A stretch of 64,000 nucleotides of DNA, taken from assembly GCF_029961145.1 (NCBI RefSeq), contig NZ_JASBRG010000003.1:434001-498000 (forward strand), written 5' to 3'. The notes under the pieces are model-generated. The model was not told where the DNA came from, ran no database searches, and saw only the letters and a program-made list of their open reading frames with translations. Origin of the DNA: Pinibacter soli (GTDB taxonomy: Bacteria > Bacteroidota > Bacteroidia > Chitinophagales > Chitinophagaceae). The position numbers and the translations under genes were made by a program. Positions 42,741-51,447 of this stretch are shown piece by piece. How positions within the stretch are numbered: the first letter of the stretch is position 1; every line of letters begins with the position of its first letter.

Positions 42741-42821
42741 GAATAACCGAATAACTGAATAACTGAAGCTGAAAATGCATCTTACGCATGGACCTTCAGT
42801 TACTCAGTTATTCGGTTATTC
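42741..42821. terminator. 28-bp hairpin between convergent genes (gaataactgaataactg words)
   Basis: The left arm (42741-42768) starts GAATAACCGAATAACTGAAT and the right arm (42794-42821) ends GTTATTCGGTTATTC. The arms pair over 28 bp with one mismatch around a 25-nt loop. It lies between the stop codons of the PepSY-like gene (plus) and the SDR gene (minus), so it is placed to terminate both. The arms are tandem copies of a 9-10 nt word. Confidence 0.8.
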
Positions 42822-42828
42822 TCTGGGT

Positions 42829-43593
42829 CTACAAGTTCACTCCACCTGAAACTTCGATGCGCTGCGCATTGATCCATCTTGCTTCTTCAGTGCAAAGGAA
42901 CGCTACAACGCCACCAACATCATCTGGCAAGCCAACTCGTCCCAACGCTGTTACGTTCGCGATGTGGTCATTGATCTCTTTGTTGTCTCTTACACGGCCG
43001 CCGCCAAAGTCTGTTTCGATTGCTCCGGGAGCTACCACGTTTGCTGCAATTCCTCTTGCTCCGAGTTCTTTCGCAAGATATCTTGTCAAAACTTCAATAG
43101 CACCTTTCATAGAACCATACGCAGACGAGCCTGGGTAGGCAAAGCGTGCAAGGCCAGATGAAATATTGATGATGCGTCCTCCATCATTAATAAACGGTAA
43201 TGCCTTCTGTGTAAGGAAGAAAACACCTTTATAATGAATGTTCAGTGCGTTGTCGAATTGTTCTTCAGTAGTTTCTGCAAATGGTGAATACAGGGCCGTT
43301 CCGGCGTTGTTGATAAGAAAGTCAAAATTTGTGCTGCCGGTGGTATCTTTCAAATGTCCGGTCACTTGTTTGAAAAAGTTGTCAAACGATTTTACATCAC
43401 CGGCGTTCAATTGAAAAGCAGCAGCTTTTTGTCCAAGCGATTGTATTTCAGCTACTACTTTATCGGCTTCTTCTTTGTTGCTGTTGTATGTTAATACAAC
43501 GTCTATTCCTTTATTGGCAAGGCTTATAGCCATGTTTTTTCCTAATCCGCGACTGCCACCTGTTACCAATGCTACTTTACTTTTTGTACTCAT
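42829..43593 (-). CDS. Short-chain dehydrogenase/reductase
   Basis: A 254-residue classical SDR. The NAD(P) motif TGGSRGLGKN, the INNAGTA motif, the catalytic Ser in INISSGLAR, and YGSMK (Tyr/Lys pair) are intact; the C-terminal VAPGAIETDF and GWINAQRIEVSGG-like end (RWINAQRIEVSGGVNL) are typical of FabG/glucose-dehydrogenase-like enzymes. The Arg after the first Gly motif suggests NADPH. Substrate unknown. The ATG at 43593 gives the standard N-terminus. Confidence 0.93.
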   Translation of the reverse strand: MSTKSKVALVTGGSRGLGKNMAISLANKGIDVVLTYNSNKEEADKVVAEIQSLGQKAAAFQLNAGDVKSFDNFFKQVTGHLKDTTGSTNFDFLINNAGTALYSPFAETTEEQFDNALNIHYKGVFFLTQKALPFINDGGRIINISSGLARFAYPGSSAYGSMKGAIEVLTRYLAKELGARGIAANVVAPGAIETDFGGGRVRDNKEINDHIANVTALGRVGLPDDVGGVVAFLCTEEARWINAQRIEVSGGVNL

Positions 43594-43740
43594 TGTATTT
43601 GAATTTTGATATTGCAAAGTTCAGTCTATTTTCAACCATCTTACTTGCAAGTATCAATCCAATGTTTGCAAAAATCAAATTAGGTTGTGAGTTATGAGTT
43701 TTGGGTATTGAGTTAGAATCCGTTACTCAAAACTCCATGC

Positions 43741-44226
43741 CTACCAATTTTCTTCCTGTGCGCTATTCAAACGCTCCGGTCTCTCTGCAGGATGAAGTCT
43801 CCAATCTTTATCATAACGAGCAAAAAAACTCAACCAGCCTCTTCTTGCAAGGCGCATTAGATAGGGCTGTAAAACAATTAATACAACTGCGTTGATGCCG
43901 ATCCAGTAGAACAATCTGTGATCTCCGTCTGCGAGACTAAATCCAATCAATACCCACCATGCTACGAACGTTGCCACACTCAGTGCAACTGTAAAAGCAT
44001 AGCTGATATAACTTGAGCCGTAATAAAAACCCACCTCAAGATTGAATGGCTGTCCGCAAACGGGACATGTCTCATTCATCTTCATTGTTTCCTTTAGCTG
44101 ATAAGGATTTTTATTTACAAACATATCTCCCTGTCTGCATCTCGGACATTTGCATTTTGCAAATGCAGGAAGTGATGCTGAAGGTTTTTCATTCATCATG
44201 TCTGTTGTGGCAATTATTGTTTTCAT
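43741..44226 (-). CDS. DUF983 zinc-ribbon membrane protein
   Basis: A 161-residue protein with two CxxC pairs forming a zinc ribbon (CKCPRCRQGDMFVNKNPY; CPVCGQPFNLEVGFYYGSSYISYA), then two membrane segments (FTVALSVATFVAWWVLIGF; FYWIGINAVVLIVLQPYLMRLAR). This matches DUF983, common in Bacteroidota and alphaproteobacteria and often near cytochrome oxidase genes; its role is not established. It follows the AraC regulator after 3 nt on the same strand, so the two are one transcript. Confidence 0.9.
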   Translation of the reverse strand: MKTIIATTDMMNEKPSASLPAFAKCKCPRCRQGDMFVNKNPYQLKETMKMNETCPVCGQPFNLEVGFYYGSSYISYAFTVALSVATFVAWWVLIGFSLADGDHRLFYWIGINAVVLIVLQPYLMRLARRGWLSFFARYDKDWRLHPAERPERLNSAQEENW

Positions 44227-44229
44227 AAC

Positions 44230-45111
44230 CTATTTATATTTATTTCTAAAAACCTCCGGCGTAACGCCTTCGTATTTTTTGAAAAATTTTGAGAAATAAG
44301 AATTGTCTTCAAAATTCAATTCATTGGCAATGCCAGAAATATTTATCTCGGCATTGATCAGTAAACGTTTTGCTTCCAGCAAGACACGGTTTCTGATCAG
44401 TTCGCCTGAGGAACTTCCTGTAAGGTCCTTGCTCAATGCGTTCAGGTGATTGGGTGTAACATACAGCATTGCAGCATAATCTTTTGTTAGCCTGAACTCT
44501 TTGTAATGTTCTTCGATCAGTTGCTGAAAGTTGCGAAGTAAAGTTGAGTTGTAACGGTTTGTTTTTGTTTCTGCTTTTGTTGTGTAACGTTCCGTTTCAA
44601 TGAAAACCTGTATCAGGCAAACTCTTATCAAGTCATCTTTCATTTCGTTGGATGTGTTGCTTTCGTCAACAATCGTCTGTAGCAGCGTATGCATTTTTGG
44701 TCTCGCGACTTTGGGAATCATTACCACCTGCCGATTGGCGATGCCTGCAAAAAAGCTGAACTTCTGTAAATATTTTGCATCTGCGAGCAATGCATTAACA
44801 TAGTGATCTAAAAAATTAATGATGAATCCTTCAGGCTCTGCTTTAAAATCCCAGGTGTGTATTTGTCCCGGATTCATGAAATAAATCTGACCTGCTTCCA
44901 CAGGAAACCTTATAAAATCAATGGAGTGATTTCCTGTTCCTTTTGTAAAATAAACGAGATGATAAAAAGAATGCCTGTGCGGAAAATGAAGGTCCTTGTG
45001 GACTTCCAGATAGTGACTGAAATGATCCGCAATGATGTCATTTGATAATGTGGCGTTATCGTTCAGGCTGCAAATGCTGTATGTGGGAAGATTTGGTCGG
45101 GCCATTGCCAT
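44230..45111 (-). CDS. AraC family transcriptional regulator
   Basis: A 293-residue regulator with an N-terminal cupin-like sensor domain (HRHSFYHLVYFTKGTGNHSIDF, VEAGQIYFMNPGQIHTW) and a C-terminal double helix-turn-helix (YKEFRLTKDYAAMLYVTPNHLNALSKDLTG; ISGIANELNFEDNSYFSKFFKKYEGVTPEVFRN). Both parts look intact. It is upstream of and 3 nt from the DUF983 gene. The inducer is unknown. A TATTTTTG -7 box lies 17 nt before the ATG. Confidence 0.94.
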   Translation of the reverse strand: MAMARPNLPTYSICSLNDNATLSNDIIADHFSHYLEVHKDLHFPHRHSFYHLVYFTKGTGNHSIDFIRFPVEAGQIYFMNPGQIHTWDFKAEPEGFIINFLDHYVNALLADAKYLQKFSFFAGIANRQVVMIPKVARPKMHTLLQTIVDESNTSNEMKDDLIRVCLIQVFIETERYTTKAETKTNRYNSTLLRNFQQLIEEHYKEFRLTKDYAAMLYVTPNHLNALSKDLTGSSSGELIRNRVLLEAKRLLINAEINISGIANELNFEDNSYFSKFFKKYEGVTPEVFRNKYK

Positions 45112-45127
45112 ACTGTTGGTCTGACTG

Positions 45128-45135
45128 CAAAAATA
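45128..45135 (-). promoter_or_regulatory. -7 box of the AraC-DUF983 operon (TATTTTTG)
   Basis: TATTTTTG on the minus strand fits TAnnTTTG and lies 17 nt upstream of the AraC ATG. Confidence 0.45.
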
Positions 45136-45190
45136 CCTAACAGCATTGGCACTTTAAGGCACAATTGAAGGGCGCAATGGTATTTTTTAC

Positions 45191-45371
45191 GCATTAGAGA
45201 TTTGATATTTGAAATTTGAAATCATTTCTGATTCATACTGATTGCTGAATGGGGAGTAAATTTTGGTTCAGCATCTTAGTAAAAAAGCACGTCAATGTTT
45301 AGTTGACATGCTTTTTCTATTCAAATACTCACGCTGTTAATCTCAAATCTCAAATTTTAAATTTCAAATTG
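45191..45371. repeat. Inverted repeat of gatatttgaaatttgaaat words around the sulfatase terminator
   Basis: The left arm has GAGATTTGATATTTGAAATT (about 45195-45222); the right arm has AATCTCAAATCTCAAATTTT (45337 onward). It encloses the sulfatase terminator and resembles the 6679-6751 element. Confidence 0.5.
45282..45316 (-). terminator. Rho-independent terminator of the sulfatase gene
   Basis: On the minus strand AAAAAGCATGTCAA (45316-45303) pairs with TTGACGTGCTTTTT (45295-45282), one wobble pair, and ends in the T-run. It lies about 60 nt after the sulfatase stop codon. Confidence 0.8.
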
Positions 45372-45373
45372 AG

Positions 45374-46921
45374 CTAATTCTTGATCTGTGGTTTAGGCAA
45401 TGCCTCTATCACCTGGTCGATTGAGAAAGTTGCCGGTGCCTGACGAGGAGGAAACTGTTTGTATGTGGCAAGATATTTTGCGACTTTTTCGACAGCCGGC
45501 AATATCATGAATGCATGTTTCATGGCCCAGTCTTCATATTTCGCAGCGTTGTCAGGAGAATACTCGTACGGATCTGACAATAGGTCTATCATTACCGGAG
45601 CTCTCATGTTTGTCATTGGTACGCGCCATATTTCCATGCCTTTCGCATCTTGTCTGGCAAACTTGTACTTAAATCTGTCATCACGATAAGCTACAAGGTG
45701 GCCGTCATCATCAAAGTATACAAACTCGTGACGGGCGGTTGTTGTTTTGCCACTTAAATATGGAACCTGGTTGTAGCCGTCCAGATGCACTTTGAAAGAC
45801 TTGCTTCCTTCCTTCGCACCACTCGCTACACTGGCAGGTAAATTAGCATCTCCACCTGCTGCTGCAACCAACGTTGGTAACCAATCTTCTGCAGAAAACA
45901 ATCCTGTGAAATTGGTGCCGGGCTTTACAACCCCTGGCCAGCGGATAAGGCAAGGCACTCTGAATGCGCCTTCTGTTTCCATATCTTTTTCGCCACGGAA
46001 AGGAGATGAGCCTCCATCGGGCCACTGGTTCTTCATAGCGCCATTATCGGTAGAATAAATAACGATGGTGTTATCGGCAATTTTGTTGTCTTCTAAAAAC
46101 TTCAATAGGTCGCCCACCATTGCGTCATGTTCAGTCATACCATCTGCCTGTGTTCCCAATCCTGTTTTACCTTCCGATGCAGGCTTAAGGTGGGTAAAGA
46201 TGTGCATGCGTGTACTGTTGAACCACACAAAGAATGGTTTGTTTGATTTGATCGAACGGCTCATGAAATCTTCTGAAGCTTTCAGAAATTCTTCATCAAC
46301 AGTTTCCATTCTTTTTTTTGTGAGCGGACCTGTATCCTCTAGTTTGCCATCTGCTGTGGAATGTATGACGCCGCGTGGCCCGAATTGTTTTTTGAATTCA
46401 GGGTCCTTCGGATAGTCTGGATTTTCAGGCTCTTCTTCCGCATTCAGGTGATAAAGGTTGCCAAAGAATTCGTCGAATCCGTGAGCAGTAGGTAAATATT
46501 TGTCCTGATCGCCCAGGTGGTTCTTCCCAAACTGACCACACATGTATCCAAGTGGTTTCAAAAATTCCGCAATGGTTGGGTCTTCTTTTTGCAGGCCCAC
46601 AGGTGAGCCAGGCAGGCCAACTTTTGTAAGACCGGTGCGGAAAGGACATTGCCCTGTAATAAACGCCGCACGGCCCGCAGTACAACTTTGCTGCCCGTAA
46701 TACTGCACAAACACGCCGCCTTCGCTGCCTATCCGGTCAATATTAGGGGTCATGAAACCCATGAGCCCACGACTGTAAGCACTGATATTTGATTGTCCAA
46801 TGTCATCTCCGAAAATAACAAGGATGTTCGGCTTCTTCTGAGAAAAAGACAAATTCCATGTAAGCACGCAGCATAGCATCAAAGCTGTGCCTGCCATTGT
46901 TTGTTGATTGTTCATTCTCAT
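45374..46921 (-). CDS. Exported type I sulfatase (arylsulfatase family)
   Basis: A 515-residue sulfatase with a signal peptide (MAGTALMLCCVLTWNLSFSQ). The metal-binding start NILVIFGDDIGQSN and the maturation signature QSCTAGRAAFITGQ (C-T-A-G-R, Cys converted to formylglycine) are intact; other markers are GYMCGQFGKNHLGD and NTIVIYSTDNGAMKNQWPDGG. It hydrolyses a sulfate ester in the periplasm. A maturase (anSME/FGE) is not in the window. It is not close to the carbohydrate locus (20 kb away), so a shared role is not implied. Confidence 0.94.
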   Translation of the reverse strand: MRMNNQQTMAGTALMLCCVLTWNLSFSQKKPNILVIFGDDIGQSNISAYSRGLMGFMTPNIDRIGSEGGVFVQYYGQQSCTAGRAAFITGQCPFRTGLTKVGLPGSPVGLQKEDPTIAEFLKPLGYMCGQFGKNHLGDQDKYLPTAHGFDEFFGNLYHLNAEEEPENPDYPKDPEFKKQFGPRGVIHSTADGKLEDTGPLTKKRMETVDEEFLKASEDFMSRSIKSNKPFFVWFNSTRMHIFTHLKPASEGKTGLGTQADGMTEHDAMVGDLLKFLEDNKIADNTIVIYSTDNGAMKNQWPDGGSSPFRGEKDMETEGAFRVPCLIRWPGVVKPGTNFTGLFSAEDWLPTLVAAAGGDANLPASVASGAKEGSKSFKVHLDGYNQVPYLSGKTTTARHEFVYFDDDGHLVAYRDDRFKYKFARQDAKGMEIWRVPMTNMRAPVMIDLLSDPYEYSPDNAAKYEDWAMKHAFMILPAVEKVAKYLATYKQFPPRQAPATFSIDQVIEALPKPQIKN

Positions 46922-47325
46922 TATCGAAAGATTTTTATTGTTTAACGCAGAATGCTTTTGTTTGTTCGGAGGTTATTATAATTGAATAACTGAATAACTG
47001 AGTAACTGAATAACTGAAGTGTTGACTAATTGAATCATTGAATTATTGAAGCAGCTTTCGTCTTTGAAATGTTCATGAAAAAGCAACAACACTTCATCGT
47101 CATTGCGAGGCCGGCGGAGAAAGAATAACTGCATTACAAAATGCAAGATCGAATTACAGCGTGTAGCCGAAGCATCCCAATTATTCAATCTGGATTGCTT
47201 CGCCCACTTCTTGGATTGCTAAGTTTGTTTTGATTATTCAGGCATTCGTAATCCGCAGGGCTCGCAATGACGATGCGGCTTTTTTAATGACTCAATTATT
47301 TACACACCTCAGTTATTCAGTCTTG
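46922..47325. other. Gap between sulfatase and batD filled by repeats
   Basis: About 400 bp with tandem gaataactg words (46980-47020), the REP-like element at 47095-47275 and a short complementary arm (CTCAGTTATTCAG, near 47308-47320). It faces the promoter of the sulfatase and the 3' end of batD. No gene seen. Confidence 0.6.
47095..47275. repeat. REP-like element, CGTCATTGCGAG family, copy B
   Basis: CATCGTCATTGCGAG (47095-47109) pairs perfectly with CTCGCAATGACGATG (47261-47275). The first 40 nt of the element are near-identical to the inverse of the right half of 34598-34723 (GAGGCCGGC, GAAAGAAT, ATTAC in register). Inner words TGGATTGCTTC also match. It is followed by a T-run into batD's 3' end. 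Confidence 0.8.
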
Positions 47326-48675
47326 TCACTCCCACAATTTCTGATGCTCGGAAATCTTGTTGGCCAATTGATCATTTGCCAGTCTTTTTTTCTTTCTGTA
47401 TTTCTTTATTTCAGATTTGAGTTGCTTTTGCTCTACACTTCCTGATCCGTTTTCACCTTCGTACAAATCCTTGTAAATAGCATCCAGTTCTTTTTTTATA
47501 GATGGTTCTTTATCATGTATAAATGTTTCTGTTGCGGATGCTGATTTGTTCGCTATGCCAGATCTGTCCCACCACTGGTATAAGCCATTGATGACCTTAC
47601 TTGCGTTGTTCGGGCTCCGCATAAACTTGTTGAACCAGTGTTGCTCACTGTTCAAATAATTGCGGCGTTTCTGTGTGGCCCATTTTACAATGCTTATTAT
47701 GAGGCGTACAACAACATACAATACTGCGATTGCTACCAGGGCATAAAGGCTGAACCAATACCATGGAATACCATAAATTAAATACGGACCTTTTTTCTTT
47801 TCCGGCGGCTTTGCTATTTTCTGCGTGGTTTTTAAACTATCTTTTAAAGTAGTAAGAATGCCGAGGTTCGGATTTTCTTTGACGTGTATGCTTACAGAAA
47901 CTGTTGACTTTTCATACTTTCGACTGTTATTGGGATTCCACCATGTAACCTTAACAGGAGGAATCTGAAAATCGCCGGCTTTCTCGAGCAAGTAAGTAAT
48001 GCTTTCTATTCTTCTCCCGTTTGCATCGTTTTCATTGCGTGTATCCTGCAACTCTGCATCATCTGGGTAAATGCTTGCCCAGTCAGGCTTTTCCTTTGCT
48101 ACTTCCGGAATGAACTGTGGCAGCGTACCGCTCGCATCTATGGTAATGGTTCTTACAATAACATCGCCGACTTTTACATCACGAAGCGATTTGTTCCATC
48201 GCTCGGAAATGTTTACGCCTTTTGCTACGAACCAATTATCCGTTTTAAGACTTGCAGGAACGTCTCTTACAATGATCTTTTGCGGAGCTGTTGCTAACGT
48301 CACTTTCTTGCTTTCGGAGCTTCCTTCCGGTGGAGTAGTGGCCCCAATGTGAATAGGCGGAATGGTAAAAGTGCCGGCTTTGTAAGGGAAGACGATAAAA
48401 TAAAATTCAAGTCCTGCATATTGTTTGTCCCCAACAGTAAACATGCCTGATTGTGTTCTGTCAAACGGAAGAATAAATGCACTTGGTATTTGAATATTGT
48501 CAAAATCGAGCGGCGCGGTGTACCATGTTTTGGTAAGCACGCGTATGGTTACGCGAAATGGTTCCTGCACGTACACACTATGCTTGTTCAGTTCTACACG
48601 TGCAAAGCAATCCTGTGCGTTGGAATCAATGCCAATAAAGCAAAGCAAAATGGATATGGCGATATATTTTACCAA
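47326..48675 (-). CDS. batD: BatD, oxygen-tolerance membrane protein
   Basis: A 449-residue exported protein, last gene of the Bat operon. It has a signal peptide (YIAISILLCFIGIDSNA), repeated beta-sandwich BatD units (VELNKHSVYVQEPFRVTIRV; VGDVIVRTITIDASGTLPQF), one membrane segment (YWFSLYALVAIAVLYVVVRLIISIV) and a cytoplasmic tail with a helical region. The start codon is TTG at 48675, overlapping the BatB stop codon by 7 bp (TTGGTAA); no in-frame ATG preserves the signal peptide. BatD is thought to work with BatA/B in the periplasm, and Bacteroides fragilis bat mutants lose aerotolerance. Confidence 0.88.
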   Translation of the reverse strand: MVKYIAISILLCFIGIDSNAQDCFARVELNKHSVYVQEPFRVTIRVLTKTWYTAPLDFDNIQIPSAFILPFDRTQSGMFTVGDKQYAGLEFYFIVFPYKAGTFTIPPIHIGATTPPEGSSESKKVTLATAPQKIIVRDVPASLKTDNWFVAKGVNISERWNKSLRDVKVGDVIVRTITIDASGTLPQFIPEVAKEKPDWASIYPDDAELQDTRNENDANGRRIESITYLLEKAGDFQIPPVKVTWWNPNNSRKYEKSTVSVSIHVKENPNLGILTTLKDSLKTTQKIAKPPEKKKGPYLIYGIPWYWFSLYALVAIAVLYVVVRLIISIVKWATQKRRNYLNSEQHWFNKFMRSPNNASKVINGLYQWWDRSGIANKSASATETFIHDKEPSIKKELDAIYKDLYEGENGSGSVEQKQLKSEIKKYRKKKRLANDQLANKISEHQKLWE

Positions 48676-50429
48676 GACTCTTTTTCAGGTTTTACATTTT
48701 TGTAATAGCGCATCTTTTGTATCTCAAATCTTCTGTGTAGAAACTCGCCGGGATCAGCGTTTGTTTTTTGCATCAAAATTTTCTCCGATGTTGATTCCGG
48801 TTTTTGCATTTTAAAATCTTTCGGAGGAAATGTAGCTTCCTTGTATTTGTGCACATCGCTCTGCACTTCATCCGTTACGCGATTGCCGAATTTTGGAATA
48901 TTTTTCACTTGTGTGTCTGATGAAAGCTGCTCATCATCTGATTGAGCTTTACGTTCTTTTAATGGATCTTTTTTCGCCTTCTTTTTGTTTTCTGCCACCT
49001 GTTTTGTGTTTTTATTTGGATCAAATTTTACCAGAGAATCAACTTTCATTTTTTCGTGTTTTGCTTTGGCGATGCTACTATTGGCCCGTTCCCTGAGTGA
49101 TGGATCAAGGATTGCGGCGTTCTCAAAAATGGTTTCCGCTTCTTCGTATCGTCCCATTTTTGCAAGTGCTAAGCCGCGATTGTATTGTCCCGTAGCGGAG
49201 CTGTCCATTTCAAAAAGTTCTGCTGCAGTTTGGTAGTCGCCTGCTTTAAAATAGGCCACTGCTTTTTGTGTATTGTCGTCAAATTTTTCTGCAGCAGCAG
49301 TGTAATCTTTTGTATCGGCATACAACTGGCCCTGGTAATCTTTCGTGTACCACCAATCCGGGTGCTTGCTTTTTAAACCGCAGGAGGAAAACAACAGACA
49401 AGTTAACGGCAACCAGCACCACTGGATCACCCACCCTTTTCTGAACCAGAATGCAGCAATTACAAGCATTGGCAAAATGAGTAACCAACCCATATCATCC
49501 CAGTCTTTTTCATCTTCTTTTTTATCTTTTTCAAAAATGAGCTTATCGCTTATTCTTTTTGCAATGCCTTCCACATCTGATTTGTCAAGTGTTATGGGCG
49601 TTATATTGATTTTGTCGTTTTGCTGAAGATTGGCAAGAACAGTTGGATCCTGTTTTGAAACAATGCTTGCATGGCCCGGAATAGAAGCTCCGTTTGGCGT
49701 TGACAATAACAGTATTTCCAGATGATGAACACTGCTGTTTATATAATTGCTTAGCAAAATGGCATCATCGGAGTTAATAGCATCCGTCATTAAAAGAATG
49801 GTGCTTGGTGCAACAACCCTTTGCATCATCGTGTCTACGATTTGCAGCAGTATCTGCACATTCGTTCCTTGTACCGGCATCTCTCTGTTGGCAAGACTTT
49901 GCGCATGATGTTTGATGATTTTGTAATCACTTGTAAATGGCAGAACGGGATGCGCCGTTCCGGCAAATGCCACCAAACCGGCTCTGGCTCTTGGATTGGC
50001 ATCAACAAAATCCGAAATTTTAAACTTTGCTCTTTCAAGTCTGCTCGGTTCAATGTCTTTTGCCAGCATGGATTGTGAAAGGTCAAGAACGATCAAAACA
50101 ACAGCCTGTATTTTTTCGCCGGGTATTTGTTTCTTCTTCCAGGTAGGGCCCGCCAAACCAATGATGCCTAACGATGTTCCAATAATGAAAAGAAGCAAGG
50201 GTAAAATAATTGCCCAGGGACTGCTTTTCGTAAACATATATTTTCTTAAAGGAGCAGCAATCATGGTCTTCCATTTCTTTCTTTCTTTATTGCCAATGAT
50301 CAACAGCAAAACAATAACTGCCAGCACGAAAAATAAGTACAGCGCCTTTGGACGCAGGAAATGAAATTGCGTCCAGTCAATACCTTTGATAATATTTTTA
50401 AGTTCTTCTATTTTTTCTTCAATGTTCAT
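48669..50429 (-). CDS. batB: BatB vWA protein fused to BatC-like TPR domain
   Basis: A 586-residue membrane protein. N-terminal hydrophobic segments (LYLFFVLAVIVLLLIIGN; AIILPLLLFIIGTSLGIIGLAG) are followed by a vWA domain with MIDAS DLSQS (LIVLDLSQSMLA), TDAIN and later TM segments (LLILPMLVIAAFWFRKG). The C-terminal half carries TPR repeats (AAEKFDDNTQKAVAYFKAGDYQTAAELFE; GQYNRGLALAKMGRYEEAETIFENAAIL) that form BatC in other species. It overlaps the BatA stop by 4 bp (ATGA). Confidence 0.9.
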   Translation of the reverse strand: MNIEEKIEELKNIIKGIDWTQFHFLRPKALYLFFVLAVIVLLLIIGNKERKKWKTMIAAPLRKYMFTKSSPWAIILPLLLFIIGTSLGIIGLAGPTWKKKQIPGEKIQAVVLIVLDLSQSMLAKDIEPSRLERAKFKISDFVDANPRARAGLVAFAGTAHPVLPFTSDYKIIKHHAQSLANREMPVQGTNVQILLQIVDTMMQRVVAPSTILLMTDAINSDDAILLSNYINSSVHHLEILLLSTPNGASIPGHASIVSKQDPTVLANLQQNDKINITPITLDKSDVEGIAKRISDKLIFEKDKKEDEKDWDDMGWLLILPMLVIAAFWFRKGWVIQWCWLPLTCLLFSSCGLKSKHPDWWYTKDYQGQLYADTKDYTAAAEKFDDNTQKAVAYFKAGDYQTAAELFEMDSSATGQYNRGLALAKMGRYEEAETIFENAAILDPSLRERANSSIAKAKHEKMKVDSLVKFDPNKNTKQVAENKKKAKKDPLKERKAQSDDEQLSSDTQVKNIPKFGNRVTDEVQSDVHKYKEATFPPKDFKMQKPESTSEKILMQKTNADPGEFLHRRFEIQKMRYYKNVKPEKESW

Positions 50430-51409
50430 GCGTGTCTCCTGAAAAGATTTACGATGCCATTTAAAAAATGAAACAGCAAACCAAGTCCAATCGCTGCTGC
50501 CAATGGATACATGTACAGTAGCGTAACGGGTTTATAGCTTTCCTCTTCGTACTCTACAGGTTGCATTTTATTAAGCTCCGCGTATACCTGCTTCATTTGT
50601 CCCTCATTCATTGCATTGAAATATTTTCCGCCGGTTACATAAGCAATATCTCTCAGCGTTTTTTCATCAAGATCATAACCGCCGCTGCCTTTCGCCTGTC
50701 CAATGCCGAGTGTGTAAATGGTGATGGAATCTTTTCTCGCCGCCTGTGCCGCGTCCAGAGGAAGAATTTCTTTTCCTGCATCGATGCCATCCGTTAATAG
50801 CAGCATTACCTTTTGTTTGACAGTATCTTCTTTAAATACTTTTATGCTAAATGCAATTGCTTCGCCAATGCTCGTCATTTGTCCGGCCATGCCCACTTCT
50901 GTTTGATCAAGCAACCAATTGATGGTTTCAAGATCTGTCGTTAATGGTGCTTGTAGGTAGGCATGGGTGCCAAACATCACGAGTCCTATCTGGTCGCTTT
51001 TTCTTTCTTTTATAAAGTCTTTCATCACATACTTTACGGCCTGCCAGCGGGTCATTCTCCTGCCATTCATTACCCAATCGGTTTGCGCCATGCTGAATGA
51101 AATGTCGGCAGCTATCAGGAAGCTTCTAACTGTTTTTGTTTTCTTCGCGGGTTTTCCAACATAGCGTGGCGATGATGCAGCGCCTAGCAAACATATCCAG
51201 CACAAAAAAAGACATATCCAACCCAATATATTTCTCCGGGAAACCCATGCGTTTCTTTTTGGTCGCTGACCGGAAACCCTTGCTGCACGGTCAAAGAACG
51301 GCGCGATCAATGAAGCTCTCCGCCTACGCATAGCAGGCAGCAGCCAGTACAATAGTAGCGGCAATGGCAGTAGAAAAATGACCCATTTATAAGCGATTTC
51401 AAAATGCAT
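50426..51409 (-). CDS. batA: BatA, vWA membrane protein
   Basis: A 327-residue inner-membrane protein with two N-terminal and one C-terminal hydrophobic segments and a vWA domain. The MIDAS motif is DISFS (FLIAADISFSMAQ), and LLLTDGIDAGKE gives the later metal residues. It is typical for BatA, which is thought to associate with BatB in the cytoplasmic membrane. It is located between the DUF4381-like gene and batB, in the standard order. Confidence 0.92.
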   Translation of the reverse strand: MHFEIAYKWVIFLLPLPLLLYWLLPAMRRRRASLIAPFFDRAARVSGQRPKRNAWVSRRNILGWICLFLCWICLLGAASSPRYVGKPAKKTKTVRSFLIAADISFSMAQTDWVMNGRRMTRWQAVKYVMKDFIKERKSDQIGLVMFGTHAYLQAPLTTDLETINWLLDQTEVGMAGQMTSIGEAIAFSIKVFKEDTVKQKVMLLLTDGIDAGKEILPLDAAQAARKDSITIYTLGIGQAKGSGGYDLDEKTLRDIAYVTGGKYFNAMNEGQMKQVYAELNKMQPVEYEEESYKPVTLLYMYPLAAAIGLGLLFHFLNGIVNLFRRHA

Positions 51410-51447
51410 TTTGGTGGCATTGTTTTAGTGAATACCGTACATCCTCT

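Noticed and set aside
46980-47020. Tandem gaataactg repeats as a possible CRISPR
   Set aside because: Units are about 10 nt without unique spacers, so not a CRISPR array.
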